Assembly: GCF_013112485.1 (NCBI RefSeq)
Contig: NZ_JABFHG010000001.1
Coordinates: forward strand, 372,001 to 436,000
From: Roseicella sp. DB1501
GTDB lineage: Bacteria > Pseudomonadota > Alphaproteobacteria > Acetobacterales > Acetobacteraceae
Reading direction: 5' to 3'
DNA: 64,000 nt
Shown here: one piece after another, positions 55,364-63,990 of the stretch
Position numbering within the stretch: the first letter of the stretch is position 1
Layout: each line of letters begins with the position of its first letter
Made by a program: the position numbers and the translations under genes
The notes under the pieces: model-generated
The model's database searches: none
Seen by the model: only the letters and a program-made list of their open reading frames with translations
Told to the model about the DNA's origin: nothing

Positions 55364-56194
55364 ATGAGGATCGCCCGAGACCTGAGCAGCCTGCGCGCCG
55401 AGACGGCACGCCTCGGCCCCATCGCCCTGGTGCCCACCATGGGGGCGCTGCACGAGGGGCATCTGTCGCTGATCCGCGCGGCGCGGCGCGAGGCCACGGC
55501 GATGGGCGGCGCGGTCGCCGCCTCGATCTTCGTCAACCCGCTGCAATTCGGCCCGAACGAGGACCTCTCCCGCTACCCGCGCGACGAGGCCGGCGACCTG
55601 GCGGCGCTGGAGAGCGCGGGCTGCGACCTCGCCTGGCTGCCGAGCGTCGAGGCAATGTACCCGCCCGGCCGCGCCACCACGATCGAGGTCGGCGGCCCCT
55701 CGGAGGGCTGGGAGGGCGCGGCGCGCCCGGGGCATTTCCGCGGCGTCGCCACGGTCTGCGCCAAGCTCTTCCTGCAGACCGGCGCCCGGGCGGCGATGTT
55801 CGGCGAGAAGGACTGGCAGCAGTTGCAGGTGATCCGGCGCATGGTGGCGGATCTCGACCTGCCGCTGCGGATCATCGGCTGCCCGACGGTGCGGGAGGCG
55901 GATGGGTTGGCCATGTCCTCGCGCAACCGCTTCCTCGCGCCGGCGGAGCGGCGGCAGGCGGCCGGCCTCCATGCCGCGCTCACCGAGGCGGCGGCGGCGC
56001 TCGGCGCCGGGCAGCCGGCCGATGCGGTGCTGGCGGCAGCGCGGAGCCGCCTCGCCGCGGCGGGCTTCGGCCTCGACTACCTGGCGCTGGTCGAGCCGGA
56101 GAGCCTGCGCGAGACCACGGCGCTGCCCGGCCGCCTGGTCGCCGCCGCGCGCCTCGGCAGCGTGCGGCTGCTGGACAACATCGCAGTCGGCTAG
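55364..56194 (+). CDS. panC: Pantothenate synthetase
   Basis: ATP-dependent ligation of pantoate and beta-alanine for coenzyme A synthesis. The 276-aa protein has PTMGALHEGHLSL (24-36, HxGH motif), FVNPLQFGPNEDLSRYPR, FGEKDWQQLQ, and AMSSRNRFL, all diagnostic. ATG 55364 (MRIARDLSSLRAET) is chosen as the first residue of the conserved region. The stop TAG overlaps a 50-nt palindromic repeat that follows the gene directly. Confidence 0.95.
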   Translation: MRIARDLSSLRAETARLGPIALVPTMGALHEGHLSLIRAARREATAMGGAVAASIFVNPLQFGPNEDLSRYPRDEAGDLAALESAGCDLAWLPSVEAMYPPGRATTIEVGGPSEGWEGAARPGHFRGVATVCAKLFLQTGARAAMFGEKDWQQLQVIRRMVADLDLPLRIIGCPTVREADGLAMSSRNRFLAPAERRQAAGLHAALTEAAAALGAGQPADAVLAAARSRLAAAGFGLDYLALVEPESLRETTALPGRLVAAARLGSVRLLDNIAVG

Positions 56195-56243
56195 AGCATT
56201 TTCACCCGTTCGAGTGCTTCCACTCGAACGGGATCCGCTCTAG
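56194..56243. repeat. 50-nt palindromic repeat, family 1, copy B
   Basis: GAGCATTTTCA, then a perfect 12-bp stem CCCGTTCGAGTG/CACTCGAACGGG with loop CTTC (56205-56232), then ATCCGCTCTAG. The G at 56194 is the last base of the panC stop TAG (GGC TAG AGC), as in copy A, where the stop of DUF3293 reads GGC TAG AGC too. It may also act as the panC terminator. Confidence 0.8.
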
Positions 56244-56253
56244 GCAGCCGCCC

Positions 56254-59200
56254 TCACTCGGCGCTGCCGGTCAGCGCCGCCGGGCCGATGTCCGACCGGT
56301 CCCGCCGCGCCGCCACCTCGCCCGCCCAGACCTCCATGCCGAGGCGGCGGAACCCGGCCTCGGCGCGCCGCCAGTGCTGCCGGGCCGGGCCGGGCCGGCC
56401 GAGCATCCGCTCCAGCAGGCCGAGATCGAGCTGCGCCTTGGCCAGGGCCGGGCCGATATGCAGCCGGCGCGCCGTCTCGGCCGCCTGCAGCAGGTCCTGT
56501 CGCGCCGCCTCCGCCGATCCACCCCGCCACAGCCTCGCCTTCGCCCGCAGCCGCAGGGCGGAGCAGACATAGCCGGTCTCCTCCCCCGCCTCGGCGAGGC
56601 GCAGCGCGGTCTCGGCATGCGCCATCCCCTCCTCCGGCAGGCCGGCGGCGAGGCAGGCCTCGGCGAGGCGGGCGCACCAGCGCGAGCGGCCGGCATAGAC
56701 CCCGATGCGCTCGGCGGCCTGCATGCCGCGGCGGGCGAGCGCGACCCCCTCGGCGGCCTGCCCGGTCGCGGCCATCTGGTAGCCGAGCTGCGAGCCGAGC
56801 ACCGGGATGATGAAGGCGATGTCGCGCTCATCGGCGGCGGCGAGGGCGCGCGCGCTCGCCTCCCGCGCCGCCGCCATCTGGCCTTCCAGCATCAGCACGA
56901 AGCCGGCCGCGGTCTCGGCATAGATGTATTCGAAGGGCAGCAGCTCGTCGGCGATGGTCAGCATCCGCTCGCAGAGCTGGCGGGCGGGCGCGAAGCGGCC
57001 GAGCTCGGCCTGGGCGATGGCCAGCCAGTACCAGCCCATCAGCAGCGGCCGCACCGGCAGGCCGAGCGCCGCGCCCGGCAGGCCGGCATCGAGGTTGCGC
57101 AGCACCGGGTTGAGGACCCGCAGCACCTCGCCATAGCGGCCGAGCCCGTAGAGCGCCTGCGCCAGGTAGAGGCTCGGGGCGATGCGCAGATTGGGGTCGG
57201 TGCCCTCCCGGCAGAGCTGCAGCGCCTCGCGGCACAGCGCCTCCGAGGGCTTGGCGCTGCGGGTCAGATAGGCATGACCGGCGAGGAAGCCGGTGATCCG
57301 GGCGAGCTGGTCGCGATGACCGAGGCGCTGCGCCAGCTGCCGCGCCTCCTCGAGCAGCCCGCCCACCCGGTCGAGGCGCAGCAGCGGCAGGCTGGCGGCG
57401 CGCAGTTCCAGCCGCAGCTCGAGCGCGCTCTCCAGCCGCAGCCCGTCCGGATCGGCCTGGCCGAGGGCGTGCAGCGCGTTCTCCAGGTGGTGCGCCGCCT
57501 CGCGATGCGCGTAGCGCGCGGCGGCCCGCCGCCCGGCCCGCCAGCAGAGGCGGAAGGCCTCCTCCCAGAGCTCGCCATGCAGGGCGTGGAAGGCGAGGGA
57601 TTCGACCTGGGCGGCCTCCGGCTCGCGCTGCCGCTGCCGCAGCGCGAGGAAGGCCGCCTCGTGCAGGCGGCGCCGGTTCGCCTTCAGCAGGGTGGCGTAG
57701 CCGACCTCCTGGAACAGCGCATGGTCGAAGGCGTACAGCCCGGCCGCGGGATCGACGCTGCGCAGGAACTCGGCCCGCTCCAGGATGCGGAGCTGCTCGG
57801 GCAGCCGCTCCGGCGGCTCGCGGGTGAGGCGGGCGAGCAGGTCGAGCGAGAATTGCGTCCCGATGACGCTCGCCGCCAGCAGCACCGCCTTCGCGTCCGG
57901 CGCCAGCCGGTCGATGCGCTCGGCGATGACCGCGGTGACCGAGCGCGGGATGGCGATCGTCTCGGGATCCGGCAGCGTGGCCGCCGGCGCCCCGGCGGGC
58001 CCGGGCGCGACCATGCCCGCTTCGATCAGCGCGTTGATGCTCTCGCGCAGGAAGAGCGGGTTGCCGCGGCTCAGCGCCAGGATGCGCCGCTCGAGCAGCG
58101 GCAGCAGCCCGGCGCCGGCCTGGTGCCGGATCAGCGCCCGCGTCTCCTCCTCGTCGAGGCGGTCGAGCCGCAGGGCGCGGAAGATGGGGCTGTCGGCCCA
58201 GGGCGGCTGGAATTCCGGCCGGTGCGTGAGCAGCAGCAGGATGCCATGCGTGCCGAGCTGCCGCGCCAGCAGGCCCAGCAGGTCGATCGTCGCCGAATCG
58301 GCCCATTGCAGGTCCTCGAGGACGACCAGCAGCGGGCAGTGCCGGCTCTCGCGCAGCAGCAGCTCGGCGAAGCTCGCCGCCATGCGTGCCCGGCGCTGCT
58401 GCGCCCCGAGCCGCGCCCATTCCGCATCGGCGCTGGCGAGGTCGAAGAGCTCGAGCAGCGGCGGGGCGCTGATCTCCGGCGTCAGGTCCAGCACCTGCAG
58501 CCGCGCCAGCAGGGCGGCGCGTCGCTCCTCTGGCGCGACCTGGTGCAGCTCGAGCAGGTCGAGCATCAGCGCCCGCAGCGGCTGGAAGGGCGCCGCGCTC
58601 AGGTAGCGCTCGGCGGCGCCGCGCACCAGCCGCGCCGCCGGGGGCCGCGCGGCGAGGAAGCGCTCGACCAGCGCGGTCTTGCCGATGCCGGCCTCGCCGC
58701 TCACCGCGAGCAGCGCGCCGCGGCCCTGCAGCGCCGCCGCATGTGCCTCCAGCAGCGCCGCCAGCGGGGCGCCGCGGCCGACGAAGGAGGCCTGCCGGCG
58801 GTGCTCCGGCCGCGGCTGCGCCGGCAGCGGGCCGAGCAGGCGGTGCAGGTCGACGCTCCGCTCCAGCCCCTTCAGGGCGAAGCGGCCGAGCGGCTCGGTG
58901 AGCATCTCGGCCTGCACGAGCATACTGGTCTCGGCCGAGAGGACGGTGCGGCCGGGCGCCGCGAGCTGCTGCAGACGGGAGGCGATGTGCACCGCCGCGC
59001 CGGTCGCGCTGATCTCGGCCGGCGCGGTGCCGATCGCCACCTCGCCCGAATGCAGGCCGACGCGCACCGCGACGCGGCCACTGCCGGGCCGGATGCCCGC
59101 CACCCAATCATGCAGCAGCAGCGCCGCATGGCAGGCGCGCATCGCGTGGTCCTCCTGCGCGAGGGGCGCGCCGAAGACGGCCATGATCCCGTCGCCCATG

Positions 59201-59577
59201 GTGTTAGCGACGCTGCCGCCATAGGCGCGCACCGCCTGCGCCATGGCGTCGAGCGTGGCGGAAAGGAGCGCATGCGCCTCCTCCGGGTCGACGCCCTCGA
59301 TGGCGCGGAGCGAATCGACGATGTCGGCGAAGAGGATGGTGACGAGCTTCCGCTCGGACAGGATCCCGGGACCCACCTGCCGCTCGGTGCCGCGGATCGG
59401 CGCATGCATCGAGGGCGCGGGCATCGAGCCCACGGGCATCGGGACGGCGCGAGTCCAGGCAGGCGCTCGGAGCGGCGCGAGGGCGGCGATGGGCCAGGCG
59501 GAGGGCGCCATATCCCCGGCGCCCTCGGTCAGCGAGGATGGCGCGGGGAACCGGTCTCGTGGCTCGTCATCGCTCAT
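56254..59577 (-). CDS. Class III adenylate/guanylate cyclase with AAA ATPase and TPR region
   Basis: A giant 1107-aa cytoplasmic signalling protein. N-terminal cyclase domain: LVTILFADIVDSL (metal Asp, about 84), NTMGDGIMAVFG (127-130), VGLHSGEVAIG. A LuxR/MalT-like ATPase follows with Walker A GEAGIGKT (294-301) and LLVVLEDLQWADSATIDL. The C-terminal 500 residues are TPR-type helices. No N-terminal zinc-ribbon (seen in some relatives) is present. Such proteins produce cAMP or sense stress through the ATPase/TPR part; ligand unknown. It is 30 bp from the next gene upstream. Confidence 0.9.
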   Translation of the reverse strand: MSDDEPRDRFPAPSSLTEGAGDMAPSAWPIAALAPLRAPAWTRAVPMPVGSMPAPSMHAPIRGTERQVGPGILSERKLVTILFADIVDSLRAIEGVDPEEAHALLSATLDAMAQAVRAYGGSVANTMGDGIMAVFGAPLAQEDHAMRACHAALLLHDWVAGIRPGSGRVAVRVGLHSGEVAIGTAPAEISATGAAVHIASRLQQLAAPGRTVLSAETSMLVQAEMLTEPLGRFALKGLERSVDLHRLLGPLPAQPRPEHRRQASFVGRGAPLAALLEAHAAALQGRGALLAVSGEAGIGKTALVERFLAARPPAARLVRGAAERYLSAAPFQPLRALMLDLLELHQVAPEERRAALLARLQVLDLTPEISAPPLLELFDLASADAEWARLGAQQRRARMAASFAELLLRESRHCPLLVVLEDLQWADSATIDLLGLLARQLGTHGILLLLTHRPEFQPPWADSPIFRALRLDRLDEEETRALIRHQAGAGLLPLLERRILALSRGNPLFLRESINALIEAGMVAPGPAGAPAATLPDPETIAIPRSVTAVIAERIDRLAPDAKAVLLAASVIGTQFSLDLLARLTREPPERLPEQLRILERAEFLRSVDPAAGLYAFDHALFQEVGYATLLKANRRRLHEAAFLALRQRQREPEAAQVESLAFHALHGELWEEAFRLCWRAGRRAAARYAHREAAHHLENALHALGQADPDGLRLESALELRLELRAASLPLLRLDRVGGLLEEARQLAQRLGHRDQLARITGFLAGHAYLTRSAKPSEALCREALQLCREGTDPNLRIAPSLYLAQALYGLGRYGEVLRVLNPVLRNLDAGLPGAALGLPVRPLLMGWYWLAIAQAELGRFAPARQLCERMLTIADELLPFEYIYAETAAGFVLMLEGQMAAAREASARALAAADERDIAFIIPVLGSQLGYQMAATGQAAEGVALARRGMQAAERIGVYAGRSRWCARLAEACLAAGLPEEGMAHAETALRLAEAGEETGYVCSALRLRAKARLWRGGSAEAARQDLLQAAETARRLHIGPALAKAQLDLGLLERMLGRPGPARQHWRRAEAGFRRLGMEVWAGEVAARRDRSDIGPAALTGSAE

Positions 59578-59607
59578 GCGCCGCTGCGGTGATCCGTCCT
59601 TCGTCGG

Positions 59608-60258
59608 TCAGCAGATTGCCTCGATCAAGGCCGCCGCGGCCACCCCGCATTGCATGGCCACCACCGCGCGCAACTCGCCGAAGGCGCGGTCGGGCGCGTG
59701 CAGCGCGATGCAGCGGCGGATATCGGCCGGGTCGTGCGGGCCAGGATTGGTGACGTCGACCTTGCCGATGAGGCCGAGCTTGTTGGCCCGCGTCGCCTGC
59801 GAGCCGCGCACCGTCCAGCTGGCGCTGGCCTCGGCGATGCGCTGCGGCGAGGGCGCGGCGCGCGCCTTGCCCTCGTCGAGGCGGAGCTCGGCGGCGACGG
59901 TGAGCAGCGTCGGCTCGGACGGGCCCTGCAGCGTGCCCTCGACCGTGCCGACGATGTCGCCGACGCCGAAATGCGCGAAGAAGGCGCCGCGCCAGGAGGG
60001 GATCCCCTGCGGCGTGCCGGTGGCGGTGGGCGCCAGGGTCGTCAGGTAGAAGGCGGCGCCGTCCGGCTTCAGCGCGGCGCCGAAGAACTGCGCATAGGTG
60101 AGCGGCGCGCGATCCAGGTCCTTGATGGCCGAGATGCCGAGCATGCCGCGCATCTCGGTCTCGCCGAGCTTGCACAGCGCATCCACGTCGTCGAGCGGCA
60201 GCGGGAAGATCTCCCGCATCGGGCTGCCACCCTGAATCGGGGCGAACATGCAGGACAT
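59608..60258 (-). CDS. Unrecognised conserved-looking protein
   Basis: A 216-aa protein that I cannot place in a family. It has no signal peptide or membrane helix. The sequence is an even alpha/beta mix with segments LPLDDVDALCKLGETEMRGM, SWRGAFFAHFGVGDIVGTVE, IAEASASWTVRGSQATRANK and a cysteine-ending C-terminus. The ATG at 60258 has GAAGGAG 7-8 bp upstream, supporting it over two later ATGs. It precedes the cyclase gene by 30 bp in the same direction, so it could be cotranscribed with it. Confidence 0.65.
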   Translation of the reverse strand: MSCMFAPIQGGSPMREIFPLPLDDVDALCKLGETEMRGMLGISAIKDLDRAPLTYAQFFGAALKPDGAAFYLTTLAPTATGTPQGIPSWRGAFFAHFGVGDIVGTVEGTLQGPSEPTLLTVAAELRLDEGKARAAPSPQRIAEASASWTVRGSQATRANKLGLIGKVDVTNPGPHDPADIRRCIALHAPDRAFGELRAVVAMQCGVAAAALIEAIC

Positions 60259-60333
60259 CGCATGGCTCCTTCGAAGCGGCTCAAATGGTTTGCAAGGCTT
60301 AAGCAGGAAAATTCGGCTCTAAAACGAGCGCTC

Positions 60334-60372
60334 GGAATATTCGGCGCCGATGCAAGCGAGGGAATATGCTTC
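60334..60372. repeat. Possible family 2 repeat, diverged
   Basis: A 39-nt unit in reverse orientation beginning GAAGCATATTCC and ending GAATATTCC aligns with the 40-nt unit at 61366-61405 with one gap each way. It lies in the 145-bp gap between the unrecognised gene and gluQ. Confidence 0.4.
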
Positions 60373-60403
60373 ACTCGCATGTGACACGATCCGCATCCGG
60401 CCG

Positions 60404-61288
60404 TCACCATCCTGCCAGGCGCCGCACCTCCTCCGGGCCGTGGCCGGCCGCGCGCAGCGCCTGCAGGCTCGGCGCCCGGTCGCGCTTCGCCAGCCGCCGC
60501 CCATCCGCGCCGAGGATCAGGCCGTGATGCGCATAGGCCGGCTCCGGCCAGCCGAGCAGCGCCTGCAGCAGGCGGTGCAGATGCGTCGCCGGCTTCAGGT
60601 CGAGGCCGCGGGTGACCAGCGTCACCCCTTGCAGCGCATCGTCATGCGTGACGCAGAGATGGTAGCTCGCCGGGATCTCCTTGCGGGCGAGCACCACGTC
60701 GCCGAAGGGCGCCGGATCGCAGGGCAGCCGCCCCTCCCCCAGTTCGTGGAAGGAGAGGCCGGGCGGCGCCGCGGCCAGGGCGGCCGCCATGTCGAGGCGC
60801 AGCGCATGCGGCGCCCCTGCGGCCAGCCGCGCTGCCCGCTCATCCGCGGAGAGGCGCCGGCAGGTGCCCGGATAGGCCGGGCCGTCCGGGCCTTGCGGCG
60901 CGCCGCCGGCGGCCGCGATCTCGCGCTGAATCCCGGCCCGGCTGCAGAAGCAGGGATAGAGCAGGCCCCGCGCTTCCAACCGGGCGAGCGCGGCGCGATA
61001 CTCCGGCATGTGCCGCGACTGCACCCGCACCGGCCCCGCCCAGCGGAGGCCGAGCCAAGCCAGGTCGGTCTCGATCGCCGCGGCGAAGTGGGGACGGCAG
61101 CGGGTGCCGTCGATATCCTCGAGCCGCAGCAGGAAGCGGCCGCCCGCCGCCCGCGCCAGGGCGTCGGCGAAGAGCGCGGCATGGACATGGCCGAGATGCA
61201 ACAGCCCGGTCGGGCTCGGCGCGAAGCGGGTGACGGCGCCCGCGGGCAGGTCGGGCAGCAGGGGGCGCAGGCTGGCCGGGACTGGCAT
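60404..61288 (-). CDS. gluQ: Glutamyl-Q tRNA(Asp) synthetase
   Basis: GluRS-like enzyme that glutamylates queuosine in tRNA-Asp; cytosolic. The 294-aa protein lacks the anticodon-binding half, as expected. It has TRFAPSPTGLLHLGHVHAAL with the HIGH-like HLGH, the zinc site CFC...YPGTC, and LGADGRRLAKRD (KMSKS-like). ATG 61288 gives the family N-terminus. It is divergent from a carboxylesterase (147-bp gap with a palindromic repeat). Confidence 0.94.
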   Translation of the reverse strand: MPVPASLRPLLPDLPAGAVTRFAPSPTGLLHLGHVHAALFADALARAAGGRFLLRLEDIDGTRCRPHFAAAIETDLAWLGLRWAGPVRVQSRHMPEYRAALARLEARGLLYPCFCSRAGIQREIAAAGGAPQGPDGPAYPGTCRRLSADERAARLAAGAPHALRLDMAAALAAAPPGLSFHELGEGRLPCDPAPFGDVVLARKEIPASYHLCVTHDDALQGVTLVTRGLDLKPATHLHRLLQALLGWPEPAYAHHGLILGADGRRLAKRDRAPSLQALRAAGHGPEEVRRLAGW

Positions 61289-61365
61289 CGGGGCCTGCGC
61301 GTAGAGCAGATCCCGATCATGTGGAACCACCTGATCGGCTGAAGATGCTCTGCAAACAACAGGCT

Positions 61366-61405
61366 GGAGTATTTGCCGCGAACGCAGGTGAGCGGAAAAT
61401 GCTCC
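61366..61405. repeat. Family 2 palindromic repeat, reverse copy
   Basis: A 40-nt unit flanked by GGAGTATTTG and CGGAAAATGCTCC; its reverse complement starts GGAGCATTTTCCGC and aligns base for base in length with 53616-53655. Both are preceded by GGCT. It ends 30 bp before the carboxylesterase start. Confidence 0.6.
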
Positions 61406-61435
61406 GGCGGCCGGGGCAGGAGAGGAGCAAGAGGC

Positions 61436-62101
61436 ATGGTGCAACTCAGCGGACCCCGTTTCGGCCCCCTGTCCAAGGGGCCGGCGCAGCAGCTCGTGGT
61501 GGTGCTGCACGGTCTCGGCGCCGATGGCCAGGACCTGATCGAGCTCGCGCCGCATTGGGCCAAGGCGCTGCCGGACGCCGCCTTCGTCGCGCCCGATGCG
61601 CCCGATCCCTGCGACATGGGCCCCTATGGCCGGCAGTGGTTCAGCCTGCAGGACCGCCAGCCGGCAAGGATGGCGGCTGGGGCGCGGGCGGCACGCGGCG
61701 CGCTCGATGCCTTCCTCGATGCCGAGCTGGCGCGGCTGAGCCTGCCGGGCTCGGCCCTCGCCCTCGCCGGCTTCAGCCAGGGCTGCATGATGGCGCTCTA
61801 TGCCGGGCTGCGCCGGGCGGTGCCGCCGGCCGCCATCCTCGGCTATTCCGGCGCCCTGGTCGCGCCCGAGACGCTGGCCGCCGAGATGACCGGCCGGCCG
61901 CCGGTGCTGCTGGTGCATGGCGAGGCGGATGACGTGGTGCCGGCGGCGGCGAGCCGGGCCGCCGAGTCGGCGCTGCGGGCGGCGGGCGTCCCGGTGGAGG
62001 CGCTGTACCGCCCCGGCCTCGCCCATAGCATCGATATTGTGGGCATCGAGGCCGGCGCCAGGGCCCTGAAGGCGGCCTTCGCCGGGCCGGCCCTGGCATG
62101 A
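61436..62101 (+). CDS. Phospholipase/carboxylesterase family hydrolase
   Basis: Alpha/beta-hydrolase of the acyl-protein-thioesterase/carboxylesterase branch, 221 aa. Oxyanion region VVVLHGLGADGQDL, nucleophile elbow LAGFSQGCMM, acid DDVVP in VHGEADDVVPAA and histidine GLAHSID form the triad. ATG 61436 is preceded by an AGGAGAGGAGC-rich ribosome region; the earlier ATG at 61373 would read through the palindrome. Cytosolic, substrate probably short acyl esters. Confidence 0.92.
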   Translation: MVQLSGPRFGPLSKGPAQQLVVVLHGLGADGQDLIELAPHWAKALPDAAFVAPDAPDPCDMGPYGRQWFSLQDRQPARMAAGARAARGALDAFLDAELARLSLPGSALALAGFSQGCMMALYAGLRRAVPPAAILGYSGALVAPETLAAEMTGRPPVLLVHGEADDVVPAAASRAAESALRAAGVPVEALYRPGLAHSIDIVGIEAGARALKAAFAGPALA

Positions 62102-62261
62102 CGATGGGATGAAAGGCACACCCCCGCCGGTCGGGCAGCTTGCGCAGTCGCACCGAGGGGGGCAAGAATGCCGGGTAACACGGCGGTGCCACAGGATATG
62201 GGGCCCAATCGTTGTTCGGCCCTCTATCTGTAGTTGGCACCGCTTCGAAAAGGAGCGGCAC

Positions 62262-62837
62262 TTGCCAGACGGCGGTAGTTTCATCACCGGCCAGTCCTTC
62301 CCGGCCCTCGTGCTGAACGCGGATTTCCGCCCGCTCTCCTATTTCCCGCTATCGATCTGGGCCTGGCAGGATGCGGTGAAGGCCGTCTTCCTCGACCGCG
62401 TCTCGGTGCTCAACGAATACGAGGTCGCGGTCCATTCCCCGACCCTGTCCATGCGCCTGCCGAGCGTGATCGCGTTGAAGGAATACATCCCGGCGGCGCG
62501 GCGGCCGGCCTTCACCCGCTTCAACGTCTTCCTGCGCGACCGCTTCGAATGCCAGTATTGCGGCGAGGGGCGGCCGACCCACGACCTGACCTTCGACCAT
62601 GTGATCCCGCGCAGCCGCGGCGGCCGCACCACCTGGGAGAATGTCTGCACCGCCTGCGGCCCCTGCAACCTGCGCAAGGGCAACAAGCTGCCGCGCGAAT
62701 GCCACATGCAGCCGCGCCAGGCGCCGCGCCAGCCGACGAGCTGGGAGCTGCAGGAGAATGGCCGCGCCTTCCCGCCGAACTACCTGCATGAGAGCTGGCG
62801 GGACTATCTCTACTGGGATTCCGAGCTGGAGAGCTGA
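62262..62837 (+). CDS. HNH endonuclease
   Basis: A 191-aa protein with the compact alphaproteobacterial HNH layout: FPALVLNADFRPLSYFPLS and WAWQDAVKAVFLDRV at the N-terminus; the HNH/zinc core FECQYCGEG, TFDHVIPRSRGGRTTWENV, and TACGPCNLRKGNK. The start is a TTG at 62262, 6 bp after an AGGAG; the in-frame ATG at 62109 lacks a ribosome site and its extension is unlike relatives. Role unknown; possibly DNA repair or restriction. Confidence 0.85.
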   Translation: MPDGGSFITGQSFPALVLNADFRPLSYFPLSIWAWQDAVKAVFLDRVSVLNEYEVAVHSPTLSMRLPSVIALKEYIPAARRPAFTRFNVFLRDRFECQYCGEGRPTHDLTFDHVIPRSRGGRTTWENVCTACGPCNLRKGNKLPRECHMQPRQAPRQPTSWELQENGRAFPPNYLHESWRDYLYWDSELES

Positions 62838-62862
62838 GGGCGTCCTGGGAGGGGGCCGCGCC

Positions 62863-63858
62863 TCAGCGGTGCCGCGTCTCCCAGGATGGCGGCCGGCCGG
62901 CGAAGACCTCGCGCAGCCAGCCCGTCGCCTCCCGCATCGCCGCCGTCGCGTGGTCCACCTTGCCGGTCCAGGAATAGAAGCCGTGGTTCAGCCCGAGCCA
63001 GCGCGTGCAGGCGACCGTGACGCCCGCCTTGCGCAGCGCCTCGGCATAGGCCTCGCCCTCGTCGCGCAGCGGGTCGTATTCGGCGGTGGTGACGAGGGCA
63101 GGCGGCAGCTTGGCGAGGCTTTCGGCGCGGATCGGCGCGGCATGCGGATGCGCGGCCTCGCGCGCCGGGTCGGCCAGGTAATGGCCCCAGAACCACTCCA
63201 TCGTCGCCCGGCCGAGCCCGTAGCCCTCGGCATTCTCGGCATAGGAGGGCCAGCCGGGCGTGTGCCAGTCGGTCACCGGATAGAGCAGCATCTGGCCGAG
63301 CACGGCCGGCCTGCCCTCGTCGCGCAGCCGCAGCGCGGTGACCGCCGCGAGGTTACCGCCGGCGCTGTCGCCGCCGATGACGACCCGCGCCGGATCGGCG
63401 CCGAGCTCGGCGGCCTGCGCGGCGCACCAGCGGGTGGCGGCGAGGCAGTCCTCCGGCGCCGCCGGGAAGCGGTGCTCCGGCGCCAGCCGGTAATCGACCG
63501 AGGCGACGACGCAGCCCGCCCCGGCGCAGAGGTTGCGGCAGGTGCCGTCATGCGTATCCAGGCTGCAGAGCACGAAGCCGCTGCCATGGAAGAAGACCAG
63601 CAGCGGGAAAGGCCCCTCCCCGTCTCCCTCCCCGTCTCTCTCCCCTGGCCCCTCCGGCGTGTAGACCCGCAGGCGCAGCGGCGCGCCCGCCGGGCCGGGG
63701 ATCATCCGCTCCTCGACCCGCGCGACGCGCGCCGGCGGCGCATAGGCGGCGGTGCGTGCCTCGTACATCGCCCGCGCCTCGGCGACGGGCAGGCTCTCGG
63801 TGCGCGGCAGGTGGCGGCCGGCATCGAGCAGCGCCTGGATCTGCGGATCGACGGGCAT
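62863..63858 (-). CDS. Alpha/beta hydrolase, hormone-sensitive-lipase type
   Basis: A 331-aa esterase. The HSL-type oxyanion motif is present in variant form, LVFFHGSGFVLCSLDTHDG (HGS for HGG), then the elbow VIGGDSAGGNLAAVTAL (Ser nucleophile), YDPLRDEGEAYAEAL (acid) and LGLNHGFYSW (His). GGAAGG lies 8-13 bp before the ATG at 63858. It converges on the HNH gene (25-bp gap). Confidence 0.91.
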   Translation of the reverse strand: MPVDPQIQALLDAGRHLPRTESLPVAEARAMYEARTAAYAPPARVARVEERMIPGPAGAPLRLRVYTPEGPGERDGEGDGEGPFPLLVFFHGSGFVLCSLDTHDGTCRNLCAGAGCVVASVDYRLAPEHRFPAAPEDCLAATRWCAAQAAELGADPARVVIGGDSAGGNLAAVTALRLRDEGRPAVLGQMLLYPVTDWHTPGWPSYAENAEGYGLGRATMEWFWGHYLADPAREAAHPHAAPIRAESLAKLPPALVTTAEYDPLRDEGEAYAEALRKAGVTVACTRWLGLNHGFYSWTGKVDHATAAMREATGWLREVFAGRPPSWETRHR

Positions 63859-63969
63859 GGCGGGCCTTCCTTCCTCGGTCTTTGCGCCGAAGGGTGGCGC
63901 AGCCCCGGCCGCGCCACAACCGGGGCCGGGCGGCGCCGGAGCATGCTGCGTGCGGATGCCTCCACCGGG

Positions 63970-63990
63970 GCGCGGTATGATCTACCGCGC
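63970..63990. repeat. 8-bp hairpin at the window end
   Basis: GCGCGGTA/TACCGCGC with a 5-nt loop, just after a GGAGCATGCTGCGT stretch (63938-63951) that is shared with the repeat at 53616. It may be part of a further repeat copy cut by the window edge. Confidence 0.4.

Noticed and set aside
54112-59592. A 1826-codon open frame on the plus strand
   Set aside because: It runs antisense to RlmI-like, panC and cyclase genes or in another frame of panC; the composition is the His/Arg/Gln-rich pattern of high-GC shadow frames and it has no family likeness.
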